Below the pieces are notes generated by a model. That model did not search any database, was not told the origin of the DNA, and was given only the letters and a program-made list of their open reading frames with translations. From NCBI RefSeq assembly GCF_001614315.2, contig NZ_LVEG02000016.1:1-64000 (forward strand): DNA of 64,000 nucleotides, read 5' to 3'. The stretch comes from Halofilum ochraceum. Its GTDB lineage: Bacteria; Pseudomonadota; Gammaproteobacteria; XJ16; Halofilaceae. Positions 1 to 9,938 of this stretch are shown here, one piece after another. Every line of letters starts with the position of its first letter. The first letter of the stretch is position 1. Made by a program: the position numbers and the translations under genes.

Positions 1-211
1 CGATCAGCACCGCGGTCTGGATGGTCATGTGCAGCGAACCCGCGATGCGGCAGCCGGCGAGCGGCTGCTCAGAGGCATAGCGCTCGCGCAGGGCCATCAG
101 CCCCGGCATCTCGGTCTCGGCGATGGCGATCTCGCGACGGCCCCAGGGGGCCTGCGTCGGGTCGGCGATGATGGATTCGGTGGGGATCTGTTCAGCGACA
201 GTTGCGTTCAT
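1..211 (-). CDS. ahcY: Adenosylhomocysteinase, N-terminal part (gene continues beyond window)
   Basis: The visible 70 residues begin [13 protein letters not shown], run through a [12 protein letters not shown] segment and end in a [17 protein letters not shown] stretch, typical of the N-terminal substrate domain of S-adenosylhomocysteine hydrolase. The enzyme splits SAH to adenosine and homocysteine in the cytosolic methyl cycle. The ATG at 211 follows a strong GAGAGGAG ribosome site. A SAH riboswitch lies just upstream, which independently supports both the identity and the start. The catalytic and NAD-binding regions lie outside the window, so they cannot be checked. Confidence 0.93.
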   Translation of the reverse strand, partial: MNATVAEQIPTESIIADPTQAPWGRREIAIAETEMPGLMALRERYASEQPLAGCRIAGSLHMTIQTAVLI

Positions 212-240
212 CGGATCGATCTCCTCTCTTGAGAGTCGAA

Positions 241-341
241 CGAGCGCCGTTTGTTACGACCCCGGTGACCCGAGCCTGGCGAGGTGCCTGCACACCGGCG
301 TTGCGCCGGCCGACAGACCCCGTTGCAGCGCTCCTCGGGGC
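241..341 (-). ncRNA. S-adenosylhomocysteine riboswitch (ahcY RNA motif)
   Basis: Read on the minus strand, the leader holds the hallmark segments of the SAH riboswitch in order: GAGGAGCGCTGCAACG (near 337-321), CCAGGCTCGG (near 279-270) and AACGGCGCTC (near 251-242). GAGCGC pairs with GCGCTC to close the aptamer, and the internal segment GGTGTGCAGGCACC forms a variable hairpin. It ends about 30 nt before the ahcY start. Known members of this family turn the gene on when SAH accumulates. A possible -10 (TAAACT, 373-368) lies just upstream. Confidence 0.93.
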
Positions 342-729
342 GGGGGTTCATCCTGTTTCAGCCCCACAGTTTACACGCGATCCGCCTGCGACGTGCCACC
401 CTGGGGATTGCCCCGTGCCGTCACCGTCCCGTATCAGCCCCCTGAAATGGCGCCATGGCGCGGTTTACGCGCTGATCAGTGCGCTCCATAACCCGCGGCC
501 CGTACCCCGCTCGATCGGATCGACCGCGGGCGGTTCCAGACCGGATCCGGGGGGCGGTCGGTGCCGACCGGATGGCTCCAACCGGGCCCGACTGGCGCGC
601 AGCCGGGCGGCTGTCCACAATGGCGGGACTGCTGGCGGGCCCGCGTACGGGTTGGGGCACCAGCAGCACCGCACGGTGGCCGACGCAGCGCGCCGTTGCA
701 GGAACATCAATACGTCCAGGGGGCCCGCC
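342..729. other. Intergenic region between divergent ahcY and the ALS-like gene
   Basis: This stretch separates the riboswitch from the next plus-strand start. An open frame continues upstream of the ALS-like start at 730, but residues encoded there resemble no TPP enzyme, so I read it as non-coding. It must contain the ahcY promoter (candidate -10 near 373-368) and a promoter for the plus-strand gene. I see no confident terminator or operator here. Confidence 0.4.
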
Positions 730-2379
730 ATGAAGGCATCCGATCTGTTCGTCCAGTGCCTCGAACGCGAGGGCATCGAATACATCTTCGGGGTCACGGG
801 GGAGGAAAACGCCGATTTCGTCCACTCCCTGAAACACTCCGACCAGATCCGTTTCGTACTGACCCGGCATGAGCAGGGCGCGGCCTTCATGGCCGAGGCC
901 TACGGCAAGCTGACGGGCAACCCCGCCATCTGCCTCGGGACCCTCGGCCCCGGCGCGACCAACCTGATCACGGGCGTGGCCGATGCCGACATGGACCATG
1001 CCCCGCTGATCGTCCTGACCGGCCAGGGCGCCACCACGCGCCAGCACAAGGAAAGCCACCAGGTCATGGACGTGGTGCAGATGTACGAGCCCGTGACCAA
1101 ATGGGCGCAGTCCGTGCACCACCCCGACAGCATCCCGGAGATCGTGCGCAAATCGGTACGTACCGCCCGCGGCGAGAAGCCGGGCGCGGTCCATATCGAG
1201 CTGGCGGAGAACATCGCCAAGATGGAGACGGATGTCCGGCCGATGGAGCCGCGGCGCTTCCGCCGGCCCGGCGTCGACGACAAGGTCAGCGACCAGGCCT
1301 ATGAGCTGATCCGCAACGCCCGCGCCCCGATCATCATCGCCGGCAACGGCGCCGTGCGAAAACGCGCCTCCAACCAGCTCCGCCGACTCGCGGAACAGAC
1401 CGGCATCCCGGTGACGACCACGTTCATGGGCAAGGGCGCGGTCGATTTCGAGGCGGACTACGCGCTGTACACCATTGGTCTCGGCCAATGGGACCATGTG
1501 GCCGACGCGGTCCGCGATGCCGATGTGGTCATCACCGTCGGCTACGACCTCGTCGAGTATCCACCGCAGCTGTGGAACCCGGACGCGACCGAGACCATCG
1601 TCCATATCGACTTCGACCCGGCCGAGATCGACCGGGAGTACCACCCGGCCGTCGAACTGGTGGGCGACGTCGCGCATGCCCTGTGGCAACTGAACCGCCG
1701 CTTCGAGCGTGACGGTGCGCCGGCCTATGACTTCAGCGTCCAGCAGGCGGCACGGGCCCGCATGAAGGCGGACATGGAGGAGCACGCCGAGGACGACACC
1801 GAGGGCATCATCCGCCCGCAAAAGGCGATCTGGGATGTCCGCCAGGTGCTCGGGCCGGACGACGTCGTCCTGTCCGGGGTCGGCGCGCACAAGATGTGGC
1901 TCGGGCGCCATTACCACTGCCACGAGCCGAATACCTGCCTCATCCCGAATGGTTTCTGTTCGATGGGTATGCCCCTGCCCGGCGCCATCGGCGCCGCGCT
2001 GGTTGCCGACGGCCGCCGGATCGTCGGGATCGCCGGCGATGGCGATTTCATGATGAACGTGCAGGAGATGGAGACGGCCAAGCGGCTCGACTCCGATATC
2101 ACCATGCTGGTCTGGGAAGACGGCGGCTACGGCCTGATCTCCTGGAAGCAGGACGACCACTTCGGCAGCCACACCGATCTCGAATTCGGCAATCCCGACT
2201 GGCTCCACCTTGCCGAGGCGTTCGGCTGGCACGGCCAATACGTGAACAACGCCCGCGACCTGCGCGGCGCGCTGCAGAACGCGCTCGACCACGAGGGGCC
2301 GTCACTGGTGGTCATTCCGATCGACTACAGCGAGAACCAGAAGCTGTCGAAACGGTTGGGGGTGTTTACGGGCGAATGA
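730..2379 (+). CDS. Acetolactate-synthase-like thiamine-diphosphate enzyme, orphan
   Basis: 549 residues with the three-domain plan of the TPP-enzyme superfamily. The catalytic glutamate sits in RHEQGAAFMAEAYGKLTG (about residues 45-62), a FAD/ROSSMANN-like middle domain begins near residue 185, and the TPP/Mg motif GDGDFMMNVQEMET is near residue 435. The start MKASDLFVQCLEREGIEYIFG at 730 matches family N-termini. It is closer to the single-subunit catabolic AlsS/oxo-acid type than to IlvB. There is no regulatory subunit or acetolactate decarboxylase beside it, while a separate ilvB-ilvN pair is present at 20 kb. It probably condenses pyruvate to acetolactate, but another 2-oxo acid or an oxalyl/sulfoacetaldehyde-type substrate is possible. 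Confidence 0.85.
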   Translation: MKASDLFVQCLEREGIEYIFGVTGEENADFVHSLKHSDQIRFVLTRHEQGAAFMAEAYGKLTGNPAICLGTLGPGATNLITGVADADMDHAPLIVLTGQGATTRQHKESHQVMDVVQMYEPVTKWAQSVHHPDSIPEIVRKSVRTARGEKPGAVHIELAENIAKMETDVRPMEPRRFRRPGVDDKVSDQAYELIRNARAPIIIAGNGAVRKRASNQLRRLAEQTGIPVTTTFMGKGAVDFEADYALYTIGLGQWDHVADAVRDADVVITVGYDLVEYPPQLWNPDATETIVHIDFDPAEIDREYHPAVELVGDVAHALWQLNRRFERDGAPAYDFSVQQAARARMKADMEEHAEDDTEGIIRPQKAIWDVRQVLGPDDVVLSGVGAHKMWLGRHYHCHEPNTCLIPNGFCSMGMPLPGAIGAALVADGRRIVGIAGDGDFMMNVQEMETAKRLDSDITMLVWEDGGYGLISWKQDDHFGSHTDLEFGNPDWLHLAEAFGWHGQYVNNARDLRGALQNALDHEGPSLVVIPIDYSENQKLSKRLGVFTGE

Positions 2380-2492
2380 CCCGGGGCGCGGCTACCTTGC
2401 CGTGACCGCTCGCAGCGATGATGGATACACCCTCCGCCGGCTTGATCGCCGTGCGGGCGCTGATCGCTCCGATGAACCGGCGCCCGTCGGTC

Positions 2493-2610
2493 GTAGGCGC
2501 GTTTTCGCCGAAGGCGAACGCGCGCGTCAAGCGTCAAGCGAGAATTCGGCGCTTAGGGCGGGCTGCGCGCATTCGACCGGCGCGGTGGCGCCGGTCGAAG
2601 ACGCGCCTAC
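2493..2610. repeat. GTAG-type palindromic element between convergent genes
   Basis: The outer arms GTAGGCGCGT (2493-2502) and ACGCGCCTAC (2601-2610) are perfect inverted repeats. Inside lie a hairpin around 2500-2522 and a perfect 12-bp stem, TTCGACCGGCGC (2572-2583) with GCGCCGGTCGAA (2588-2599). It sits between the convergent ends of the ALS-like gene and the cytochrome c gene and may end transcription from both sides. The rest of 2380-2745 shows nothing else recognisable. Confidence 0.7.
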
Positions 2611-2745
2611 GGCGACGTGCACGCATGAACATCGCGTAGGCCGACCTTGCCCGGCAATGGACGAGGCGTTCGGCCGTTGAAGCGATCGGGCGCCGGGCAA
2701 TGCCGGCGCCCCGGAGCGTCGGGGGAGGCCGTAACGCCCCGCCTA

Positions 2746-4011
2746 TTATTCGGCGAGTCCGATCGTCGAGACCGGCGGCGCCTCGTTGCCCCAGCTCTGG
2801 CGGATATACGTCGCGACCGAGGCGATATCGCGGTCGCCATATTGCTGAAACGGTGGCATGCCGTGGGGGTACGGATTGCCCGGCGTGCTGGCCGGGAAAC
2901 CGCCCCGGCGGATCATGCGGACGATATTGGCCGGGTTCTCCATGGTCACGGCGCGATTGCCGGCCAGCGCGGCGACGCCGTCATCGCCCTCGCCCGCATC
3001 GCCATGGCAGTCGGCGCAGTCACGTCCGTACAGTCTCTCGCCCCGCTCCATCATGGCCTTGACCGTTTCCGGCGAAGGCCGCGGCCGGTAACCGGACGCC
3101 TCGATTTCGGCCGTCGGCAGCGCGCGCAGATACTCGGCCATCGCCCGGGCGTCGTCCGGCCGCAGGTACTGCAGACTGTCGAACACCACACCCGCCATCG
3201 GACCGACCATGGCCGAATCATTGCCCTTGCCGCTGCGCAGGAAGTCGGCGGCTTCGGCGGTGGACCACTGCTGGAGACCGGCCTCGTCGGGGCTGTTGAG
3301 CGAGGGGGCATACCAGCCATGGATCATGCCGCCCGGGGCGTCGACCGCCTCGCGCACCGCACCGAAGGTGCCGCGATCCCGGTGGCACTCGCTGCAGTGG
3401 CCGAGGCCCTCCACCAGATAGCGCCCCCGGTGCCACTGCTCATCCCGATCGCCTGCGTTGTCCAGGCTGGCCGGCTGGAAAAACGCCCATTGCCAGACAT
3501 TCACCAGACCGCGAATGCCGTACGGGAAATCGAGATCATGGTCGCGCGTCTCATGCGTAACGGGATCGATCGACTGGATCCAGGCGTGAATGGCATCGAT
3601 GTCCTCGACCCGGGTGTGCGTGAAACTCGGATAGGGACAGGCCGGGTACAGCGGCGCGCCGTCGGCGCGCTGTCCGCGCAGCATGGCGTCCCGGAACTGC
3701 TCGCGGGACCAGTCGCCGATCCCCGTGCTGCCATCCGGCGTGATGTTGGGCGTGCGGAAGGTGCCGAAGTCGGTCTCCAGCGCGAGCCCGCCCGCGAGCG
3801 GTTCGCCGCCGGGTTCGGTGTGGCAGCCGGTGCAGTTGCCGACGCGCGCGAGGTACCGGCCGCGCTCTACCCGCTCGGCGCTTGCCGGATCCGCGCGCTT
3901 GTCCACGCCGGCGGGGCGTTCCCCGCCGCCGGTCGTCATCACGGCCGTGACGGTCAGGGCACCGGCCAGCAATACGGCCGGGACGATCCACACGCGGATG
4001 GCGCGGCTCAT
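2746..4011 (-). CDS. Membrane-anchored triheme cytochrome c
   Basis: 421 residues starting with an uncleaved-looking hydrophobic segment (residues 7-25), so probably periplasmic and N-terminally anchored. Three heme c sites are visible: CTGCH (about 60), CSECH (about 207) and CADCH (about 333). The layout of three cytochrome c domains is that of the cytochrome subunit of alcohol/gluconate/sorbitol dehydrogenases (AdhB-like), which hand electrons to the quinone pool or an oxidase. No dehydrogenase subunit is adjacent. Its ATG overlaps the stop of the upstream diheme cytochrome (ATGA), so the two are translationally coupled and likely work in one electron-transfer chain. Confidence 0.85.
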   Translation of the reverse strand: MSRAIRVWIVPAVLLAGALTVTAVMTTGGGERPAGVDKRADPASAERVERGRYLARVGNCTGCHTEPGGEPLAGGLALETDFGTFRTPNITPDGSTGIGDWSREQFRDAMLRGQRADGAPLYPACPYPSFTHTRVEDIDAIHAWIQSIDPVTHETRDHDLDFPYGIRGLVNVWQWAFFQPASLDNAGDRDEQWHRGRYLVEGLGHCSECHRDRGTFGAVREAVDAPGGMIHGWYAPSLNSPDEAGLQQWSTAEAADFLRSGKGNDSAMVGPMAGVVFDSLQYLRPDDARAMAEYLRALPTAEIEASGYRPRPSPETVKAMMERGERLYGRDCADCHGDAGEGDDGVAALAGNRAVTMENPANIVRMIRRGGFPASTPGNPYPHGMPPFQQYGDRDIASVATYIRQSWGNEAPPVSTIGLAE

Positions 4012-4700
4012 GATCCCGGCCGCTCGACGCTGCCACAGCGCATGGGCAGATCCCTGGCGGGTCCGGTGGCGGGCCGGGTGTCAGCGGGCAGCGGACGCGA
4101 TGCGAGCCAGGCGGCGACCGCCTCGACATCGCGCTCGTCCAGGCGCTCGACAATCGTCGCCATGCAGTCGGGCTCCGAGGCCTGCCGATGGCCGACCCGC
4201 CAGGCGCCGAGCTGCCCGGCGATGTAGTGCTCCGGCAGGCCGATCAGGCCGGGTATATCGGGCCGCACGCCCGCCAGGCGCTCGCCGTGGCAGGCCTGGC
4301 ACGCGGGGATATCGCGCTCCGGATCGCCCGCGCGCACCAGTTGCTCACCGCGCTCGCGCAGGACCTCGCGCTCCGGTGGTGCGGCCGGATCGGGATACGG
4401 CGGCTGTTGGTCCCCGAACCAGTCGGCAATCGCCGCCATGTAGTCATCCGACATCCACTCGACCAGGTGATTCATGGTCGCGTTGGTACGCCGATGTTCG
4501 CGGAAATGGACCAGCTGGTTGAACAGATAGCCGGCCGGCTTGCCTTCGATGCGCGGGACGTAGCCCTCGTCGATCCGGATCCCCGTGGACTTGTGGCAGG
4601 CCGTGCAGGCGCGCATGCGCTCATCCATATCGGGTGGCGGAGCCGATACCGCAAACACGGGCCAGGACAGCAGCCCGATCAGGGCGGCGATCCGTGACAC
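4008..4700 (-). CDS. Periplasmic diheme cytochrome c (c4-like)
   Basis: From a GTG start at 4700 the product (230 residues) begins with a signal peptide ending near FAVSAPPP. Two heme sites follow, CTACH (about 39) and CQACH (about 132), each in a cytochrome c class I-like fold with a later Met-containing loop. This is the c4 pattern. The longer upstream frame would run into prfC and lose the signal peptide, so I chose the GTG. It lies 30 bp after prfC and overlaps the triheme cytochrome gene, suggesting a redox pair read through from the prfC operon or from its own promoter. Confidence 0.8.
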   Translation of the reverse strand: MSRIAALIGLLSWPVFAVSAPPPDMDERMRACTACHKSTGIRIDEGYVPRIEGKPAGYLFNQLVHFREHRRTNATMNHLVEWMSDDYMAAIADWFGDQQPPYPDPAAPPEREVLRERGEQLVRAGDPERDIPACQACHGERLAGVRPDIPGLIGLPEHYIAGQLGAWRVGHRQASEPDCMATIVERLDERDVEAVAAWLASRPLPADTRPATGPARDLPMRCGSVERPGS

Positions 4701-4705
4701 CCGGC

Positions 4706-4728
4706 GGGTGGGCCATGTGGGCCCACCC
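4706..4728 (-). terminator. Stem-loop between prfC and the cytochrome c pair
   Basis: GGGTGGGCC and GGCCCACCC form a perfect 9-bp stem around a 5-nt loop in the 29-bp gap after the prfC stop. There is no T-tract, so it may attenuate rather than fully stop transcription, or may protect an mRNA end. Confidence 0.45.
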
Positions 4729-4729
4729 C

Positions 4730-6322
<1,593 letters not shown>

Positions 6323-6394
6323 AGGGGTATCGGAACTGGTCAGTGGAACGGATCAGCGGCATCGGGCAGGCTCCCGATCGACCGCAGCCGGGTA

Positions 6395-6889
6395 TTATAA
6401 CTGCTGTGGGGCTTCCTCGTCCGGGTCCGCGAGTCCACGCGCCATGACCAGCGCGTCCTCGCGCCCGAACGGCGCCGGATAATAGTTCGGCCGGCGGCCG
6501 ACCTCGTGGAATCCGGCCCCCTGATAGAGCGCGATCGCACCATGGTTGGACGGACGGACCTCGAGGAAGGCGCAGTCGGCATTGGCCGTGACCGCGACCT
6601 CCAGCAGATTCGACAGCAGTGCACTGGCGACGCCCGAGCGGCGCATGCGGGCATCGACGCAGAGGTTGAGGATATGCGCCTCGCCGGCGCGGGCCATCAT
6701 GATGCCGTGGCCGTCGATACGACCGTCGCAGTCGGCCACCAGGCAGCAATAGCCCACCCGCAGGCAGTCCTCGAAGATCCGCTGCGACCACGGATACGGA
6801 TAGCCGCCGCGCTCGACGGCGAGCACGCCCGCGAGATCGGCGTTCTGCATCGGCCGAATCGTGAGAGCGGGGTCGACTACTGCGGCCAT
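6395..6889 (-). CDS. rimI: Ribosomal protein S18-alanine N-acetyltransferase
   Basis: A GNAT fold of about 164 residues. TIRPMQNADLAGVLAVE opens the fold, the acetyl-CoA loop is in LCVDARMRRSGVASALL (near 75-90), and FLEVRPSNHGAIALYQGAGF is the characteristic RimI signature. ATG at 6889 is preferred over the one at 6916 because a GGAA ribosome site precedes it and the fold starts right after. RimI acetylates the N-terminal alanine of ribosomal protein S18. It lies downstream of the uracil-DNA glycosylase gene, an arrangement seen in other proteobacteria. Confidence 0.9.
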   Translation of the reverse strand: MAAVVDPALTIRPMQNADLAGVLAVERGGYPYPWSQRIFEDCLRVGYCCLVADCDGRIDGHGIMMARAGEAHILNLCVDARMRRSGVASALLSNLLEVAVTANADCAFLEVRPSNHGAIALYQGAGFHEVGRRPNYYPAPFGREDALVMARGLADPDEEAPQQL

Positions 6890-7001
6890 GATCGTTCCGC
6901 GCGGGTAGACGGCCATAAATTACGCTCGCGCCGGGTGCCCGGGCAAGCGCGTGCGCGACGGCCGGACCGCACGGCACGATGGACGCGCACCAGCGGCCCC
7001 A

Positions 7002-7793
7002 TCAGTCGGCCAGCAGGGCCCGAACGGCCTTGAGATCCTCCCAGGACTTGCGCTTCTGTCCCGGGCTCCGCAGCAGGTAGGCCGGATGGTAGGTGACCCG
7101 CAGCGGCGTGCCGTTGGGGCCGAAGCGGTGCCAGCGCTCGCGCAGGCGGCCGATGGTCTGATCGGTTTCCAGCAGGCTCTGCGCCGAGATCCGCCCCACC
7201 GAGAGGATCACCTTCGGGTCGATCAGCTCGATCTGGCGCCGCAGGTAGCCGGCACAGGCCTGAACCTCGTCGACCTTCGGGTCGCGGTTGTTCGGCGGAC
7301 GGCATTTGAGGACATTGGTGATATAGACCGTTTGCCGGTCGAGACCGATGGCCGCCAGCATGCGATCGAGCAGCTGACCGGCACGACCGACGAAGGGTTC
7401 GCCGCGTCGGTCTTCCTCCTGGCCCGGTGCTTCCCCGATCACCAGCAGGTCGGCGGTCAGGCTGCCGACGCCCGGCACCGCCTGCGTGCGGGTCTCGCAC
7501 AGCCCGCAGGCGGTGCAGCCGAGGATGGTCTGGCGCAGGGTCTCGCCATCCATCGACGCCACATCGGTCCCTGACACGGCGTGATCGGCCGTCGTGACCG
7601 CCGCCTCGCGGTCCTCCGGCATGGACGCCGGAGCGGCGGCGGATTCCGCCGCCGCCGGATCGGGAGCGGGCACCTCGGCCAAGGTGTCGTCGCCCACCGT
7701 CTCGACGTCGGGAGAGGTCGTCCGCGATCCACGCGGCACCCAGACGGTCACGCCCATCGCTTCGAGGTAGGCCCGCCGTGTCGCCTCGTCCAT
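7002..7793 (-). CDS. Family 4 uracil-DNA glycosylase (Fe-S)
   Basis: 263 residues. The catalytic domain begins with [10 protein letters not shown], two of the four cysteines of the 4Fe-4S cluster; the others are in [11 protein letters not shown] and VQACAGYL. Active-site motif GEAPGQEED and the HPAYLLR motif are intact. The first 85 residues are a low-complexity Asp/Ala/Glu-rich extension with a conserved [15 protein letters not shown] start. The enzyme removes uracil from DNA in base-excision repair. It lies 26 bp after leuA and before rimI, probably co-transcribed. Confidence 0.92.
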   Translation of the reverse strand: MDEATRRAYLEAMGVTVWVPRGSRTTSPDVETVGDDTLAEVPAPDPAAAESAAAPASMPEDREAAVTTADHAVSGTDVASMDGETLRQTILGCTACGLCETRTQAVPGVGSLTADLLVIGEAPGQEEDRRGEPFVGRAGQLLDRMLAAIGLDRQTVYITNVLKCRPPNNRDPKVDEVQACAGYLRRQIELIDPKVILSVGRISAQSLLETDQTIGRLRERWHRFGPNGTPLRVTYHPAYLLRSPGQKRKSWEDLKAVRALLAD

Positions 7794-7818
7794 CGCCGCG
7801 CTCCGGCCCGGGAGCCCT

Positions 7819-9372
7819 TCAGAGATCGGCCGCGGCGATCTGCGGATGCTCGCGGAAACCCTGCTGGCTGAGCTTGTTGAGCGCGTTCACGTACGACTTG
7901 GCCGAGGCGATGACGATGTCGGTATCGGCCGCCTGGCCGTTGACCACGCGATCGCCCTGCAGCAGCCGCACGGTGACCTCGCCCTGGGCATCGGTCCCGC
8001 CGGTGATGCTGTTCACCGAGTACAGGCGCAGTTCCGCGCCGCTCTCCACCAGCGACTCGATCGCCTTGAAGGCGGCGTCCACGGGGCCGTCGCCGGTCGC
8101 TTTGGCCTGCTTTTCCTCGCCGTCGATCAGCAGCGCGATCGAGGCCTCCGGCACGACGTCGCTCTCGCAGCAGACGTGCAGGCGCTTGAGCTGATAGCGC
8201 TCGTTGACCTCTTCCGTGTAGGCCTCGGTCACCAGCGCCTGCAGGTCTTCATCGAAGATCTCGTGCTTCTTGTCGGCCAGATCCTTGAAGCGGGCGAAGA
8301 CGTCGTCCAGCTCGCCCGCCGTCTCGAACGTGATGCCCAGTTCCTCGAGCTTGCTGCGGAAGGCGTTGCGGCCCGAGTGCTTGCCCATGACCATGCGGTT
8401 GTTGTTCCAGCCCACGTCCTGGGCCTTCATGATCTCGTAGGTCTCGCGCGCCTTCAGGACACCGTCCTGATGGATGCCGGACTCGTGGGCGAAGGCGTTG
8501 GCGCCGACGATCGCCTTGTTCGGCTGCACGTGGAAACCGGTGATGTTCGCCACCAGGCGCGAGGTGGGCAGGATCTCGGTGGTCTCGATGTCGGTATCGC
8601 AGGGGAACACGTCGCGGCGCGTGCGCACCGCCATGACGATCTCCTCCAGCGACGCGTTGCCGGCGCGCTCGCCCAGGCCATTGATGGTGCACTCAACCTG
8701 GCGGGCGCCGTTCTGGACACCGGCCAGCGAGTTGGCGACGGCCATGCCCAGGTCGTCGTGGCAGTGCACCGACCAGACCGCCTTGTCGGAATTCGGCACG
8801 CGCTCGCGCAGGCTGCGGATCAGCCCACCGTACTGCTCGGGCACGTTGTAACCGACCGTGTCCGGGATGTTCACGGTGCGGGCACCGGCGTCGATGGCCG
8901 CCTCGATGATACGGCAGAGGAAATCCGCCTCGGAGCGACCCGCGTCCTCGCAGGAGAACTCGACATCGTCGGTCCACTGCCGGGCGCGCTGGACGGCCGC
9001 GACGGCGCATTCCAGCACCGCATCCGGCTCCATCTTCAGCTTGGCCTGCATGTGGATCGGCGAGGTGCCGATGAAGGTATGCACACGGCTCTTGGGGGCG
9101 TCCTTGACCGCCTCCCCGGCGCGGTCGATATCGCTCTCTTTCGCCCGCGCGAGACCGGCGACCGTGCTGTATTTACAGGTCCGGGCGACCGCCTGGACGG
9201 CGTCGAAATCGCCCTTGCTGGCGGCCGGGAAACCGGCCTCGATGATATCGACCTTCATGCGGTCCAGCGCTTTCGCGATCCGGACCTTTTCTTCCTTCGT
9301 CATCGACGCGCCCGGGCTCTGTTCGCCGTCGCGCAGCGTCGTGTCGAATACGTACAGTTTGTCGTGGCTCAT
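7819..9372 (-). CDS. leuA: 2-Isopropylmalate synthase
   Basis: 517 residues from ATG 9372, preceded by GGAG. The catalytic TIM barrel opens with [17 protein letters not shown] and carries the metal-binding [16 protein letters not shown] and [14 protein letters not shown] motifs. The HESGIHQDG linker follows, and the C-terminal leucine-binding regulatory domain (residues about 390-517) is complete. It condenses acetyl-CoA with 2-oxoisovalerate, the first committed step to leucine. No leuBCD is beside it. An upstream promoter and candidate leader peptide suggest attenuation control. Confidence 0.96.
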   Translation of the reverse strand: MSHDKLYVFDTTLRDGEQSPGASMTKEEKVRIAKALDRMKVDIIEAGFPAASKGDFDAVQAVARTCKYSTVAGLARAKESDIDRAGEAVKDAPKSRVHTFIGTSPIHMQAKLKMEPDAVLECAVAAVQRARQWTDDVEFSCEDAGRSEADFLCRIIEAAIDAGARTVNIPDTVGYNVPEQYGGLIRSLRERVPNSDKAVWSVHCHDDLGMAVANSLAGVQNGARQVECTINGLGERAGNASLEEIVMAVRTRRDVFPCDTDIETTEILPTSRLVANITGFHVQPNKAIVGANAFAHESGIHQDGVLKARETYEIMKAQDVGWNNNRMVMGKHSGRNAFRSKLEELGITFETAGELDDVFARFKDLADKKHEIFDEDLQALVTEAYTEEVNERYQLKRLHVCCESDVVPEASIALLIDGEEKQAKATGDGPVDAAFKAIESLVESGAELRLYSVNSITGGTDAQGEVTVRLLQGDRVVNGQAADTDIVIASAKSYVNALNKLSQQGFREHPQIAAADL

Positions 9373-9498
9373 GACGGGCTCCGTCTTCTGCCTGCGCCGC
9401 CTCGGCGGCACCGATGGTTCGGGCTCGCCGCATCCCGGCCCCTTGTGGGTCGGTGCGGAGTTTTCTGGTTGGGTGCGTTTCGCCTCGCCAGGTCATCT

Positions 9499-9518
9499 CT
9501 CCTGCCCTAGGGCAGGAG
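9499..9518 (-). promoter_or_regulatory. Hairpin spanning the stop codon of the candidate leu leader
   Basis: CTCCTGCCC-TA-GGGCAGGAG is a perfect 9-bp inverted repeat with the leader stop codon TAG in its apex. A ribosome held on the preceding Leu codons would keep it open. A second, 6-bp GC stem (GCCGCC/GGCGGC, 9396-9409) lies just before leuA. Neither has a T-tract, so the exact attenuation mechanism is unresolved. Confidence 0.5.
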
Positions 9519-9629
9519 GAGAAGCGCGAGCAGAAGCAGGAGGGAGCCGGACAGCAGGGCGTACGTCGGCCGTGCATCGCGGGAAACCGCGACGCGGGAA
9601 ACGACTTTGCGGCCGGAACGCGCCGTCAT
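9507..9629 (-). CDS. leuL: Candidate leucine leader peptide upstream of leuA
   Basis: A 40-codon frame starting at ATG 9629. Its C-terminal part reads LLSGSLLLLLALLLLP: 11 of the last 16 residues are Leu, mostly in one cluster right before the stop. It begins about 24 nt downstream of the inferred transcription start and stops 134 nt before leuA. This matches the layout of leucine-operon leader peptides, where ribosome stalling on Leu codons controls downstream folding. The ribosome site is weak. An alternative is a small membrane protein with an Arg-rich head and a Leu-rich anchor. Confidence 0.6.
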   Translation of the reverse strand: MTARSGRKVVSRVAVSRDARPTYALLSGSLLLLLALLLLP

Positions 9630-9659
9630 GAGGGCTATCCGTGAAGTGACTCGAAAGCG

Positions 9660-9688
9660 AATATAACGCGCGCGGCGGGTTGTGCCAA
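9660..9688 (-). promoter_or_regulatory. Sigma-70 promoter of the leu leader and leuA
   Basis: On the minus strand TTGGCA (9688-9683) and TATATT (9665-9660) are separated by 17 bp, a near-consensus sigma-70 promoter. The expected start near 9653 gives a leader of about 280 nt before leuA that contains the Leu-rich frame. Confidence 0.75.
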
Positions 9689-9722
9689 GCGCCGGTCTGG
9701 TTTCTCCAGACCCGCGGAATCT

Positions 9723-9909
9723 GGTTCTCGCCAAGGCGCAAAGAGCGCCAAGGCACGCAAAGGACAAGGGAAAAGAGCCAGTGCGCGTGTAGGTCGGACT
9801 TCCAGTCCGACACGCCGGAGCCTACGATCTGTCGGACTGGAAGTCCGACCTACGCCAGTTGGATACCATCTTCGCGTCCCTTGGCGCCCTCCGCGCCCTG
9901 GCGAGAACC
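9723..9909. repeat. Composite nested inverted-repeat element
   Basis: The outer imperfect arms (9723-9753 and 9879-9909, about 31 nt each, starting GGTTCTCGCCAAGGCGC) enclose an inner GTAG palindrome at 9789-9853. In the inner element GTAGGTCGGACTTCCAGTCCG is mirrored, with a conserved central unit. The inner 65 bp is homologous to 35786-35850. It lies between the leu promoter and the msrA stop. It looks like a small non-coding repeat rather than a terminator alone. Confidence 0.7.
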
Positions 9910-9938
9910 TATCCCGCGACGTCGTCGGTTATCGCGAG

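Noticed and set aside
202-729. N-terminal extension of the ALS-like protein by 176 residues
   Set aside because: The extension overlaps the riboswitch region and has no homology-like features; family N-termini match the ATG at 730.
421-2292. Long antisense open frames such as 421-2292 (minus), 4634-6400 (plus), 7846-9510 (plus), 11574-12986 (plus), 13656-15368 (plus) and 19996-21738 (plus)
   Set aside because: They lie opposite strongly recognised genes, and their products are His/Arg/Ala/Gly-rich with no family signature; high GC leaves such shadow frames open.
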